From the NCBI RefSeq assembly GCF_021044775.1, contig NZ_JAJNOQ010000009.1, positions 52,773 through 116,772 of the forward strand: a stretch of 64,000 nt of DNA, written 5' to 3'. Positions 1 through 7,517 of the stretch are shown one piece after another (positions within the stretch are counted from its first letter, which is position 1; each line of letters starts with the position of its first letter). The DNA comes from Paraeggerthella hominis (lineage in GTDB: Bacteria; Actinomycetota; Coriobacteriia; Coriobacteriales; Eggerthellaceae). The notes under the pieces were generated by a model. That model was not told the DNA's origin. It was given only the letters and a program-made list of their open reading frames with translations, and searched no databases. Made by a program: the position numbers and the translations under genes.

Positions 1-537
1 CCCCATGATGGGGAAGCGCGCTTCGGCGTTTTGCTCCGGGTACAGTTTGCGCAGGTGCAGGCGGTCCGTTGTAGCGTAGGCGATGAAGCTGACGAAATGC
101 TGCTTCGTCATGGGGTGGTCCATCGTTACGTAGAAGTCATGTTCTACCACGTCGATTTCCAGACGATGGACGCTGTCGGCAGAGTCTGCGTCTTCGGCGT
201 CAAGGGCGGGGAGCAGGATGCCGCAGCAGCTGAACGCGCCCTCGCCGGTTGCATGGACGGCGTTGCCGCACAGAGGGCAGACGTAGAACCGCGTGCGCAG
301 CATGTTGGCGCAGCGATTCGAGTTGTGGGCGCATTCTCCCGAAAGCAGCTCGGCCACCGACACGTCGAGCGCCGCGCTCAAAGGCTCGACCAGCGTGATG
401 TCGGGAAGCCCCTTTCCCGTTTCCCATTTGGAAACCGCTTTGTCGGTGACGCCGAGGCGGCTGGCAAGCTCGCGTTGCGTGCATCCTTTTCGCTCGCGCA
501 GCTTGCGGATGGTGTCGCCGGTAATGTAGGTGGACAT
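1..537 (-). CDS. HTH regulator with zinc-ribbon/desulfoferrodoxin-like C-terminus (3' end off the window)
   Basis: The minus strand is open from an ATG at 535-537 to the window edge (179 codons, no stop). Residues 1-60 form an XRE helix-turn-helix (KLRERKGCTQRELASRLGV, then KAVSKWETGKGLPDI). A CPLCG...CCG cysteine cluster follows at about residues 88-105. The tail (EHDFYVTMDHPMTKQHFVSF, then YATTDRLHLRKLYPEQ) resembles the iron-binding fold of desulfoferrodoxin/superoxide reductase, as in the HTH-plus-desulfoferrodoxin regulators common in Firmicutes and Coriobacteria. It is probably a cytoplasmic DNA-binding regulator, perhaps sensing redox state or metal; that role is inference. The C-terminus is missing because of the window edge, so completeness cannot be judged. 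It lies 120 bp downstream of the ABC-F gene on the same strand. Confidence 0.75.
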   Translation of the reverse strand, partial: MSTYITGDTIRKLRERKGCTQRELASRLGVTDKAVSKWETGKGLPDITLVEPLSAALDVSVAELLSGECAHNSNRCANMLRTRFYVCPLCGNAVHATGEGAFSCCGILLPALDAEDADSADSVHRLEIDVVEHDFYVTMDHPMTKQHFVSFIAYATTDRLHLRKLYPEQNAEARFPIMG

Positions 538-657
538 GAAGTGCTCCGTTCGGTGGTTGTGGCGGTCTGCAACGACCCTGTTTCGATTGCATCGATTATG
601 GGGCTGCTTTCGCGTGCGGGCAACCTACGCTTCGTGGAGCGCTTGGGAAGGGCTCGA

Positions 658-2133
658 TCATCGCACGCTCACGCGCCCTCCCTCCACGTGCCAGCGCGTG
701 CTGGTGCAAGCGTTCAGAAACGCCTGGTCGTGCGATACGGCAACGAGCGCGCCGGGGTAAGCCGCAAGCGCGCGTTCGAGCGCTTCTGCCGAATGCAGGT
801 CCAGGTGGTTGGTGGGTTCGTCCATCACGATGAGCGCCGGCTCGTCCAGCATGCCTTGGGCCAGCATCAATTTGCGCAGCTCCCCCGGACTCACTTCGCT
901 CCCGGCCAGGATGCGTTTTGCGTTCGAGTTGAGCTGGGTGACGATCGAGAGCAGGCGTCCCATGCGGGCTTCGTCGGTTGAAAGCAGGTCGTTCGCTAGG
1001 CGCCTTGCTTCGGCGGGCGACACTTCCTGCGGGATCGTCAGGACGGCGATGTCGTTGGGAAGCTGTTGGAGCAGGTGGCGTACGAGCGTCGATTTGCCCG
1101 CACCGTTCGGTCCGGAGATGCCGATGTGATCGGTGTTTCCGAGGGCGAGTTTCGGAAGCTCGAGCCGACCCTGCCCGCAGGGGATGGCGTGTTCGTCCAT
1201 GAGCAGGAGCGTTGCGCGCGGATGGGGTTTCGACTCCAGCCAGAGCGACCCGTTGTAGCGTTTCGCCGTGCGGATGCCCTGCGCTTCCTGTCGGGCTCGT
1301 CCGGCGCGTGCGTCCATGTTCGACGCGAGTGCGCCGGTCTTGCCGTCCTGCCCGGAGTATACGGCAAGCCGACGCTTCCCCCTTCCGTCGCTATCGTGCT
1401 TGTCCAGGTGCCGGGCGCTCAACCGGGCGGCCGTTCGCGCGGCTTGCTGGGCCCGCTCGTTCGCTTCGGCTGTCAGGCGTTCGGCCTCTCGCTTGGCGGT
1501 TGCCCGCTTGGCCAGGGCTTCGGCGCGCTCGCGTTCATGCTGCGTGCGCGCTTCGTCGTAGGTTCCCGGGCGCATGGACCAGGCTCCGCCTTCGAACATG
1601 AGGCAGCGTTCGACCAGGGCGTTCAATAGCTCGCGATCGTGCGATACGAGGATGCCGATGCCGCGATAGCCCTTGAGCGCTTGCGCAATGGCGGCGCGGC
1701 AAGGCGCGTCCACGTGGTTCGTGGGCTCGTCGAGCGCCAATACGTCGGGGTCTTGCCAAAGCGCCACGGCCACTTGGATTTTCTTGCGCTCCCCAAAGCT
1801 AAGTTCGTAGAAGCGCCAGGGCATGTCGTCTTTAATGCCCAGATTTTCGCGCAGCGCGATTGCGTGGCGGGAGAAATCGCATGCGAAGTCGTACAGCAGA
1901 TCGGGCGAGGTGACGGCGTCTTGGGGGCAGTACGTTGCCGTGCGCTGGGGAAAGACGCTGCCGATGTCGGGCTGGATCAGGCCGCATGCGATGCGTGCGA
2001 GCGTGCTCTTGCCGCAGCCGTTGTCGCCGATGACGCCGCACCAACCTTCGGCGAACGTAGCCGAGACGTGTTCGATGGCGGGTGCGGGCGACCCGGGGTA
2101 GGCGTAGCCGATATCGTGCAAGGTGAGAACCAT
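658..2133 (-). CDS. ABC-F family ATPase
   Basis: A 491-residue protein with two ABC nucleotide-binding domains and no membrane segments, the ABC-F layout. Domain 1 has Walker A GDNGCGKST (about residue 36), signature LSFGERKK and Walker B LALDEPTNHVD. A charged linker rich in Arg, Lys, Glu and Ala (about 200-300) follows. Domain 2 has Walker A GPNGAGKST, signature VSPGELRK and Walker B IVMDEPTNHLD. ABC-F proteins act at the ribosomal E site; some are housekeeping factors and others protect ribosomes from antibiotics. The length (usually 500-650) and the upstream leader peptide fit an antibiotic-protection type, but this is inference. The ATG at 2131-2133 is preceded on its strand by AGGAGGTCTTC, a strong ribosome-binding site. 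Confidence 0.9.
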   Translation of the reverse strand: MVLTLHDIGYAYPGSPAPAIEHVSATFAEGWCGVIGDNGCGKSTLARIACGLIQPDIGSVFPQRTATYCPQDAVTSPDLLYDFACDFSRHAIALRENLGIKDDMPWRFYELSFGERKKIQVAVALWQDPDVLALDEPTNHVDAPCRAAIAQALKGYRGIGILVSHDRELLNALVERCLMFEGGAWSMRPGTYDEARTQHERERAEALAKRATAKREAERLTAEANERAQQAARTAARLSARHLDKHDSDGRGKRRLAVYSGQDGKTGALASNMDARAGRARQEAQGIRTAKRYNGSLWLESKPHPRATLLLMDEHAIPCGQGRLELPKLALGNTDHIGISGPNGAGKSTLVRHLLQQLPNDIAVLTIPQEVSPAEARRLANDLLSTDEARMGRLLSIVTQLNSNAKRILAGSEVSPGELRKLMLAQGMLDEPALIVMDEPTNHLDLHSAEALERALAAYPGALVAVSHDQAFLNACTSTRWHVEGGRVSVR

Positions 2134-2302
2134 GAAGACCTCCTGTGGATTTGGAGGCCCTGCATGCGGATGTTCGCGTAGGGGGTTCGCCGGCGCGCTG
2201 AGCGGCGCGAGGGCGTTGGATCGAGCGTATGGATCTGCGATGCGAGTCCGCGCAGGGCCGAGCGCCGTGCAGGCGCCGGGATACGTCGGGGTTGGGGCAT
2301 CG

Positions 2303-2314
2303 CTAGAACTTCAT
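2303..2314 (-). promoter_or_regulatory. Three-codon leader peptide (Met-Lys-Phe-stop) upstream of the ABC-F gene
   Basis: On the minus strand ATGAAGTTCTAG is preceded by AAGGAGAGCGATAC, a strong Shine-Dalgarno at good spacing, so a tripeptide MKF is very likely translated. It sits in a leader of about 240 nt between the predicted promoter and the ABC-F start. The leader between peptide and gene is GC-rich with several self-complementary stretches. Very short translated leaders before ABC-F resistance genes are known to act by ribosome-mediated attenuation. Direct evidence is the SD-ORF pair and its position; the regulatory role is inference. Confidence 0.6.
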
Positions 2315-2377
2315 GTATCGCTCTCCTTGGAGTGGCGGGCGCTTGACATGGGGGCGTCCGCGAAACGTTGTCGTGCG

Positions 2378-2407
2378 AGTGTAGCACGCGTCCGGGCGTG
2401 CAGGCAA
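2378..2407 (-). promoter_or_regulatory. Predicted promoter of the ABC-F transcript
   Basis: On the minus strand a -35-like TTGCCT (2402-2407) is separated by 18 bp from a -10-like TACACT (2378-2383). Transcription would start near 2370, placing the MKF leader about 55 nt into the RNA and the ABC-F start about 240 nt in. Confidence 0.45.
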
Positions 2408-2498
2408 GCGCTCCGAGCGCATGGCGGGGCCGTCGGTCCTAAAGCGCTGATTCGCGCCCAGCTTCCGTCCTCTGCTTCGTTTGGGAGTTGCGCAATGC

Positions 2499-2513
2499 TA
2501 CCATGTTCGCCGA
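2499..2513 (+). promoter_or_regulatory. Promoter -10 region and start of tcdA (motif shared with 5531-5545)
   Basis: TACCATGTTCGCCGA lies 14 bp before the tcdA start; TACCAT fits a -10 hexamer (TANNNT). The identical 15 bases occur upstream of the SpoU methyltransferase gene at 5531-5545, at the same distance from the start codon within one base. Confidence 0.5.
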
Positions 2514-2527
2514 TAGAAAGGATTGCC

Positions 2528-3262
2528 ATGAGCGCTGCAGACGATGCCGTATCGAAACTCGAATTGATCATGGGCCGAGAAGGCGTCGAGCGCCTGGCCG
2601 CCTCCACCGTCATGGTGCTGGGCTTGGGCGGCGTGGGATCGAACTGCGTCGAAGCGCTCGCACGCGGCGGGGTGGGGCGCTTGATCGTGGTCGACCACGA
2701 TGTGGTGCAGGCGAGCAACATCAATCGTCAGGCCATTGCGTTTCATAGCACCATCGGGCGCAAGAAGACGGAGGTGGTGCGCGCCATGGTGGCCGACATC
2801 AACCCGAACGCCCAGGTAGAGGCGCTGGATACGTTCGTGCTAGCCGAAAACGCCCCCGCTCTTTTGGGCGAGTTCGGCGCGCGTGCCGACTACGTGGTGG
2901 ACGCGATCGACACCATTTCCACGAAGCTGGCGATCGCTGAATATGCAGACCGCGAGGGCATGCGCCTGATCAGCAGCATGGGAGCGGCGAACAAGCTGCA
3001 TCCCGAGTGCTTTCGCGCGGCGGACGTGTACGAAACGGTGAACTGCCCGCTGTGCCGCATCATGCGCAAGGAAGGTCGCAAGCGCGGCATTCGCAGTCTG
3101 CGGGTGCTGTATTCATGCGAGCAGCCGGTCGAGGTGCCCGTGCGCGAAGGAGCTGCGCGGCGCGAGCGATCGAACCTGGGCACCGCATCGTACGTGCCGC
3201 CCATCATGGGGCAGATGATTGCGGGCGAGGTGCTTCGCGAGCTGGCGGGAATCGGTCAGTGA
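2528..3262 (+). CDS. tcdA: tRNA threonylcarbamoyladenosine dehydratase (TcdA/CsdL)
   Basis: A 244-residue E1-like (ThiF/MoeB fold) protein. TcdA cyclises the t6A37 side chain of ANN-decoding tRNAs to ct6A using ATP. The adenylate-binding GLGGVGSNCVEALARGGVG lies at about residues 33-51, followed by the VDHDVV acidic segment, the SNINRQ motif and a later Cys-X2-Cys (NCPLCRI). The length fits the family (about 240-270). The ATG at 2528 has a GAAAGGA ribosome-binding site 6 bases upstream and is preferred over the much longer open frame running upstream. It begins a tcdA-tatD-lysE operon on the plus strand. Confidence 0.9.
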   Translation: MSAADDAVSKLELIMGREGVERLAASTVMVLGLGGVGSNCVEALARGGVGRLIVVDHDVVQASNINRQAIAFHSTIGRKKTEVVRAMVADINPNAQVEALDTFVLAENAPALLGEFGARADYVVDAIDTISTKLAIAEYADREGMRLISSMGAANKLHPECFRAADVYETVNCPLCRIMRKEGRKRGIRSLRVLYSCEQPVEVPVREGAARRERSNLGTASYVPPIMGQMIAGEVLRELAGIGQ

Positions 3263-3309
3263 CTATTTTGGGGACGGCATCTTCGGCGATCGACGGCGAC
3301 GTTTCGTCG

Positions 3310-4089
3310 ATGCGCCTTTTCGACATGCACTGCCATGTGGACTTCGCACCGAATGCGGCTTCGCTTGCAGCCGGCCTTGATGAGCTTGGCGTGAGCGCCC
3401 TCTCGGCAACGGTGACGCCCGAGGGCTACGAGCGCGCCGTGCAGGAGTTGGCAGCGTGCGGCAACGTGCGCGTGGCCTTGGGCCTGCATCCCTGGTGGGT
3501 GGCCGAAGGCGAGTCGGACGGCGCGAACCGGGCGCTGGAGCGGTTTGAGCATCTGGTGGGATCGACCCGATTCGTCGGCGAGATCGGACTGGACTTTGGT
3601 GCAAGGCACGTTGCGTCGCGCGAGGCGCAGGAGCGTGCGTTCGATCGCGTGGTCTCTGCATGCGCCAACCTGGGCGGCAAGGTGCTAACGCTTCATGCGG
3701 TGCGCGCGGCGGGCGCGGTCCTCGATGCGCTCGAACGGCATCGCGCGACAGAGGACAGTGCATGCGTGTTCCATTGGTTCTCGGGCTCGTCCGATGATCT
3801 GCAGCGCGCGATACGGCTCGGCTGCTTCTTTTCGGTAGGCCCGCGCATGCTGGCCACGAAGCGCGGGCGCGCCTATGCGCAGGCCGTGCCCCGCGAGCGT
3901 TTGTTGCTGGAAACCGACGAGCCCTCTGCGCCGGGGGCGTCCCTTGAAGCCGGTGCGTGGAGAGGGCTTCTTGAACGCGCGCTGGTCGATCTGGCGGATT
4001 TGCGTGACGAATCGGCTGCTGATCTGGGCATGCGGATTGCCGCTACCAGCGCGTTGTTGCTCGAAGGCGATTCCAGGCTGGAAGGATAG
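3310..4089 (+). CDS. TatD family metal-dependent hydrolase
   Basis: A 259-residue TIM-barrel amidohydrolase of the TatD family (DNA 3'-exonuclease or deoxyribonuclease type). Metal ligands are visible in order: HCHVD near the N-terminus, GEIGLDFG (Glu), LTLHAV (His), VFHWFSG (His) and LLETDEP (Asp). I start it at the ATG at 3310, giving MRLFDMHCHVDF as expected for the family. A GTG at 3259 overlapping the tcdA stop is in frame and would add 17 residues with translational coupling, so the start is not certain. It follows tcdA directly and precedes the LysE gene by 4 bp. Confidence 0.85.
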   Translation: MRLFDMHCHVDFAPNAASLAAGLDELGVSALSATVTPEGYERAVQELAACGNVRVALGLHPWWVAEGESDGANRALERFEHLVGSTRFVGEIGLDFGARHVASREAQERAFDRVVSACANLGGKVLTLHAVRAAGAVLDALERHRATEDSACVFHWFSGSSDDLQRAIRLGCFFSVGPRMLATKRGRAYAQAVPRERLLLETDEPSAPGASLEAGAWRGLLERALVDLADLRDESAADLGMRIAATSALLLEGDSRLEG

Positions 4090-4093
4090 GGCC

Positions 4094-4744
4094 ATGGTTG
4101 CCGTCTTGCTGCAGGGCTTTGCGATGGGCTTGGCGTATTTGGCGCCAATTGGAATGCAGAACCTGTTCGTGATCAATGCGGCGGTTTCCGGCACTCGACG
4201 GCGCGCTCTTGCGACTTCGCTTGCGGTTACGCTGTTCGACATGACGTTGACGCTCGCGAGTTTTTTCGGTATCGGCTTGCTTATGGATGCAGTGCCCGGC
4301 CTGTCTCGTGCAATTCAGCTGGTCGGCGGTCTTCTGGTAGTCGTGATAGGCGTTCGTCTCATTGCGGCGAAGCGCGAAGATCCCGCCGCACAAGCGGCTT
4401 CCGGGGCTTCGAGAAAAGCTCCGCGCTTCGGACGCGAAGCCGGCTTCGCGTCGATCGTTTCGGCGGCGTTCGTGGTTACCTGGTGCAATCCGCAAGCGCT
4501 CATCGACGGCGCCTTGATGCTGGGCGCCTTTCGCGCGACGTTCGTCGGTGCGGAAGGCGTTGCGTTCGTGGTTGGAGCGTGCTCGGCGTCGCTCGTGTGG
4601 TTTCAGGGGATCGCCCTTGCCGTGAACGCGTTGGGCAGCCGGTTCAGCGACGGCATGCTGCGCGTGGTGAATGTGGTTTGCGGGATAGTCGTGGTGCTGT
4701 ACGGCATGCGTCTTGTTGCCGCGTTCTTCGGCCTGGGCGCCTAA
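4094..4744 (+). CDS. LysE/ArgO-type amino-acid exporter
   Basis: A 216-residue membrane protein with about six hydrophobic segments. The N-terminus (GLAYLAPIGMQNLFVINAAV) carries the conserved P-I/G-x-N motif of LysE-family exporters, and VTWCNPQALIDG matches the mid-protein NP motif. LysE/ArgO members export basic amino acids such as lysine or arginine by proton antiport; the substrate here is not determined by sequence. The ATG at 4094 is 4 bp after the TatD stop, so the two are co-transcribed and probably coupled. Confidence 0.85.
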   Translation: MVAVLLQGFAMGLAYLAPIGMQNLFVINAAVSGTRRRALATSLAVTLFDMTLTLASFFGIGLLMDAVPGLSRAIQLVGGLLVVVIGVRLIAAKREDPAAQAASGASRKAPRFGREAGFASIVSAAFVVTWCNPQALIDGALMLGAFRATFVGAEGVAFVVGACSASLVWFQGIALAVNALGSRFSDGMLRVVNVVCGIVVVLYGMRLVAAFFGLGA

Positions 4745-4779
4745 GCGTTTCGATCGCGCTCCCCGGTGCTTTTTGCGAA

Positions 4780-4812
4780 GATCCCCGCGCAGGGCGCGCC
4801 TTTGCGGGGATC
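4780..4812. terminator. Hairpin between convergent genes
   Basis: GATCCCCGC and GCGGGGATC form a perfect 9-bp stem around a 15-base loop. It lies between the LysE gene and the convergent gene ending at 4827. There is no long T-tract, so termination efficiency is uncertain. Confidence 0.5.
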
Positions 4813-4826
4813 GCGTTGCCTGTGCG

Positions 4827-5408
4827 TTAGCGCCAGTCCTCTTCGTCGGCGAATTCCCAGCCGAACAGCGCGTCGCTGACAAGGCGGAAGCCGAACGGCA
4901 GCGGTTTCGCCAGCGCGCCGGAATCGATGCGCTCCGCGATTCCCTCAAGCTCGCTCAGAAGGTCGAAAAACGAGATGTCGTCGAGCGACGGCATGCCCGC
5001 CGCTACCTCTTCGGGCGAAATGAGCATGATGTCCAGCACGATGTCCAGGTAGCCGTCAAGCTGAGCGTTGCTCTCCTGCAGCGCTTCAACCTGGTTTTCG
5101 GGGAAGAACGACTCTTCGATGCAGTACCAGCCTTTGACGGAGTCGTTGCCTTCTTCGTCCATGAGGTCGCTCGGGACGATGCCGTTGGCTTCCAGGTCGG
5201 CCACGGTATAGCACGACATGAGCATCTCGGGCGTGACGACGGGGCTGTCGTTTTCATCGAGATCGCTCATCACGTAGACCACCTGCGCGGCAACGCCGTT
5301 TTCCCCGATATCGAGCGACAGCCCGTAGTGGTATCCCGGATTTGCTTGGCGCGTGCCCCAGTACAGCTCGCCGTGGTGTTCCAAAAGCGTTTTGACGGTT
5401 GCGGCCAT
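4827..5408 (-). CDS. Hypothetical acidic protein
   Basis: A 193-residue acidic cytoplasmic protein I do not recognise. It has no signal peptide and no membrane segment. Asp/Glu are abundant (for example SDLDENDS, MDEEGNDS, EFADEEDW at the C-terminus), and several Trp/Tyr positions suggest a folded domain (GELYWGTRQANPGYHYG, VKGWYCIEESFFPE). Codon use matches the neighbours, supporting real coding. The ATG at 5406-5408 follows AAGGGGGCCTTATGGC on its strand. It lies convergent to the LysE operon and divergent from the methyltransferase gene at 5561. Confidence 0.75.
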   Translation of the reverse strand: MAATVKTLLEHHGELYWGTRQANPGYHYGLSLDIGENGVAAQVVYVMSDLDENDSPVVTPEMLMSCYTVADLEANGIVPSDLMDEEGNDSVKGWYCIEESFFPENQVEALQESNAQLDGYLDIVLDIMLISPEEVAAGMPSLDDISFFDLLSELEGIAERIDSGALAKPLPFGFRLVSDALFGWEFADEEDWR

Positions 5409-5530
5409 AAGGCCCCCTTTGAATCCGTGCCCGTTACATGCGAAAAGTATAGAGCATCGCCGACCGGCGAGCGGCTGCGCGTCTGCAATGGGGCGGATTC
5501 GTCATACGCTCGACGCTTCCGTTCGCGTGG

Positions 5531-5545
5531 TACCATGTTCGCCGA
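5531..5545 (+). promoter_or_regulatory. Promoter -10 region of the SpoU methyltransferase gene
   Basis: The same TACCATGTTCGCCGA block as at 2499-2513, ending 15 bp before the start codon. The matching geometry upstream of two RNA-modification genes suggests the same promoter type. Confidence 0.5.
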
Positions 5546-5560
5546 CTGAAAGGGGAAGCT

Positions 5561-6397
5561 ATGCCGCTGATTCATTTGGAAGGTTTGGACGACGCGCGCT
5601 TGGCGGTGTATTCCGGCATGACCGACGCGCAGTTGCGGGATTGTCCGGACTTTGCAAGCGGCCTGTTCATAGGGGAGTCGCGCAAGGTTATCGAGCGCGC
5701 GCTCGATGCCGGGGCGCGTCCGATTTCGCTGTTCGTGGAAGAATGCTGGCTCGACCAGACGATGCCGCTGATCGATCGGCTGCTGCGGATCGATCCCGAA
5801 CTTCCAGCGTTCGTGGCAACGCGCGAGCAGTTTCACGCGTTGACCGGATACCAGGTGACGCGCGGGGCGTTGGCGGCGTTCGAGCGTCCGCCGCTCCCGT
5901 CGGTGGAGGATCTGCTGGCCGATGCGAGCCGCGTTGCGGTGCTGGAGGACATCACGAACTACACGAACATCGGCGCCGTGTTTCGCTCCGCCGCTGCGCT
6001 CGGCATCGATGCGGTGCTGATCACGCCTTCGTGCCACGACCCGCTGTACCGTCGTGCCGCCCGCGTGTCCATGGGCACGGTGTTCCAGGTGCCGTGGACG
6101 CGCATCGGCGGCGTGCGCGAATGGGCCGTCGAAGGCGTGGCCTTGCTGCATGAGCTGGGATTCAAGGCTGCTGCGCTGGCGCTTTCCAACGATTCGATCC
6201 CGCTGCACGACGCGCGCTTGCGCGCATGCGAGAAGTTGGCGCTGGTGCTGGGCACCGAAGGCGACGGTCTTGCTCCGTCCACCGTGGCGGCATGCGACTA
6301 CACGGTGAAGATTCCCATGGATCACGACGTGGATTCCCTGAACGTGGCTGCCGCCAGCGCCGTCGCCTTTTGGGAGCTGCGCACGAAGTGGCGATAG
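5561..6397 (+). CDS. SpoU/TrmH family RNA 2'-O-methyltransferase
   Basis: A 278-residue SPOUT-class methyltransferase using SAM for 2'-O-ribose methylation of rRNA or tRNA. The three SpoU motifs are present: motif 1 NYTNIGAVFRSA (about residue 133), motif 2 LVLGTEGDGL (about 228) and motif 3 IPMDHDVDSLNVAAASA (about 253). The N-terminal third is a substrate-binding region (GLFIGESRKVIERALDAG). The target nucleotide cannot be told from sequence. The ATG at 5561 has a good AAGGGGAAGC ribosome-binding site. It is monocistronic and convergent with ldh. Confidence 0.88.
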   Translation: MPLIHLEGLDDARLAVYSGMTDAQLRDCPDFASGLFIGESRKVIERALDAGARPISLFVEECWLDQTMPLIDRLLRIDPELPAFVATREQFHALTGYQVTRGALAAFERPPLPSVEDLLADASRVAVLEDITNYTNIGAVFRSAAALGIDAVLITPSCHDPLYRRAARVSMGTVFQVPWTRIGGVREWAVEGVALLHELGFKAAALALSNDSIPLHDARLRACEKLALVLGTEGDGLAPSTVAACDYTVKIPMDHDVDSLNVAAASAVAFWELRTKWR

Positions 6398-6411
6398 GGG
6401 CAAGGCCGTAA

Positions 6412-6454
6412 GGCAAGCGCGGTCGAGGACGGAGCGGCTTCGACCGCGCTTGCC
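6412..6454. terminator. Long hairpin between convergent genes
   Basis: Perfect 15-bp arms (GGCAAGCGCGGTCGA and TCGACCGCGCTTGCC) flank a 13-base loop between the methyltransferase and ldh stop codons. Its place and symmetry suit a bidirectional terminator. Confidence 0.65.
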
Positions 6455-6463
6455 CCTGCTGTT

Positions 6464-7423
6464 CTAATCCAGATCCAGCTCTGCGATGACTTCCTTCAGC
6501 TTGGCGGCGGATGCTTGCAGGGCGGCAAGTTCGTCGTGGCTGATGGGCGCGGGCACGCGGTACTCGATGCCGCCTTTGCCTACGACGGCGGGCAAGCTCA
6601 AAACCACGTCTTCCAGGCCGTACTCTCCGCCGTTTTGGTAGTTCGATACGGGCAAGATGGGCTTTTCGTCGCGCACGATGGCCTCGCAGATGCGCTTGAC
6701 CGCCATGGCGATGCCGTAGTACGTGGCCTTCTTCTTCGCGATGATCTCGTACGCGCTGTTCTTCACGTCTTCGGCGATGCGCTGCATGGATTCCTCGTGC
6801 TCGAAATGCCCGCGCATCTCGCAGAAGTCGTTGACGGGAATGCCCGAGACGTTCGCCAAGCTCCAAACGGCGATCTCGCTGTCGCCGTGCTCGCCGATGA
6901 TGCGGGCGTGCACGTTGCGCGGGTCCACGCCCAAGTGCTCGCCCAGGATGTTCTTGAAGCGCGCGGTGTCGAGCACCGTGCCGGATCCTATCACGCGATC
7001 CTCGGGAAGCCCTGAAAGCTTCAAGGCCACGTAGGTGAGGATGTCCACCGGGTTCGATACCACCAGCAGGATGCCGCCGAAGTCTCGCTTCGCGATTTCG
7101 GGAATGATGGACTTGAAGATCCTCACGTTCTTGTGCACCAGGTCAAGCCTCGTTTCGCCAGGCTGCTGGTTCGCTCCGGCCGTGACCACGATGATGGCTG
7201 CATCGGCAAGGTCGTCGTAGTCGCCGGCGTAGATGTTCATGGGGCTGGCGAAAGGCATGCCGTGGCTGATGTCGAGCGCTTCGCCCTCGGCTCGGTTGCG
7301 GTCGACGTCGACCAGCACCATTTCCGAGAACAGGCCGCTTTGCATCAGCGTGAAAGCCGTGGCCGACCCCACGAACCCGCATCCGATGATGGCGACCTTG
7401 CGGCCGTCGACCGATTTTTTCAT
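6464..7423 (-). CDS. ldh: L-lactate dehydrogenase
   Basis: A 319-residue NAD-dependent L-lactate dehydrogenase that interconverts pyruvate and L-lactate. Rossmann motif IGCGFVGSA lies at about residue 12, the acidic VLVDVDRNRAEGEA segment at about 40, the substrate loop GANQQPGETRLDL at about 88 and catalytic His in IGEHGDSE at about 179. GETRLDL (Arg substrate binding, with Gln in NQQPGE) favours lactate over malate. The start at 7423 (MKKSVDGRK) follows GGAAAGGTCATAGT; a start at 7444 is in frame but less likely. It is divergent from the D-2-hydroxyacid dehydrogenase gene at 7518, sharing a 94-bp promoter region. Confidence 0.9.
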   Translation of the reverse strand: MKKSVDGRKVAIIGCGFVGSATAFTLMQSGLFSEMVLVDVDRNRAEGEALDISHGMPFASPMNIYAGDYDDLADAAIIVVTAGANQQPGETRLDLVHKNVRIFKSIIPEIAKRDFGGILLVVSNPVDILTYVALKLSGLPEDRVIGSGTVLDTARFKNILGEHLGVDPRNVHARIIGEHGDSEIAVWSLANVSGIPVNDFCEMRGHFEHEESMQRIAEDVKNSAYEIIAKKKATYYGIAMAVKRICEAIVRDEKPILPVSNYQNGGEYGLEDVVLSLPAVVGKGGIEYRVPAPISHDELAALQASAAKLKEVIAELDLD

Positions 7424-7517
7424 ACTATGACCTTTCCCAAGCACGATTCTATGGTTTACGCGACCCTACTGGAACCGATTGCGTTCGTCAAGACTGCACG
7501 TCAAGGAAGGACGGAGT

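Noticed and set aside
31..981. Long plus-strand open frame of 316 codons
   Set aside because: It overlaps the HTH regulator and the ABC-F gene in antisense and has no family similarity; high GC makes such shadows common.
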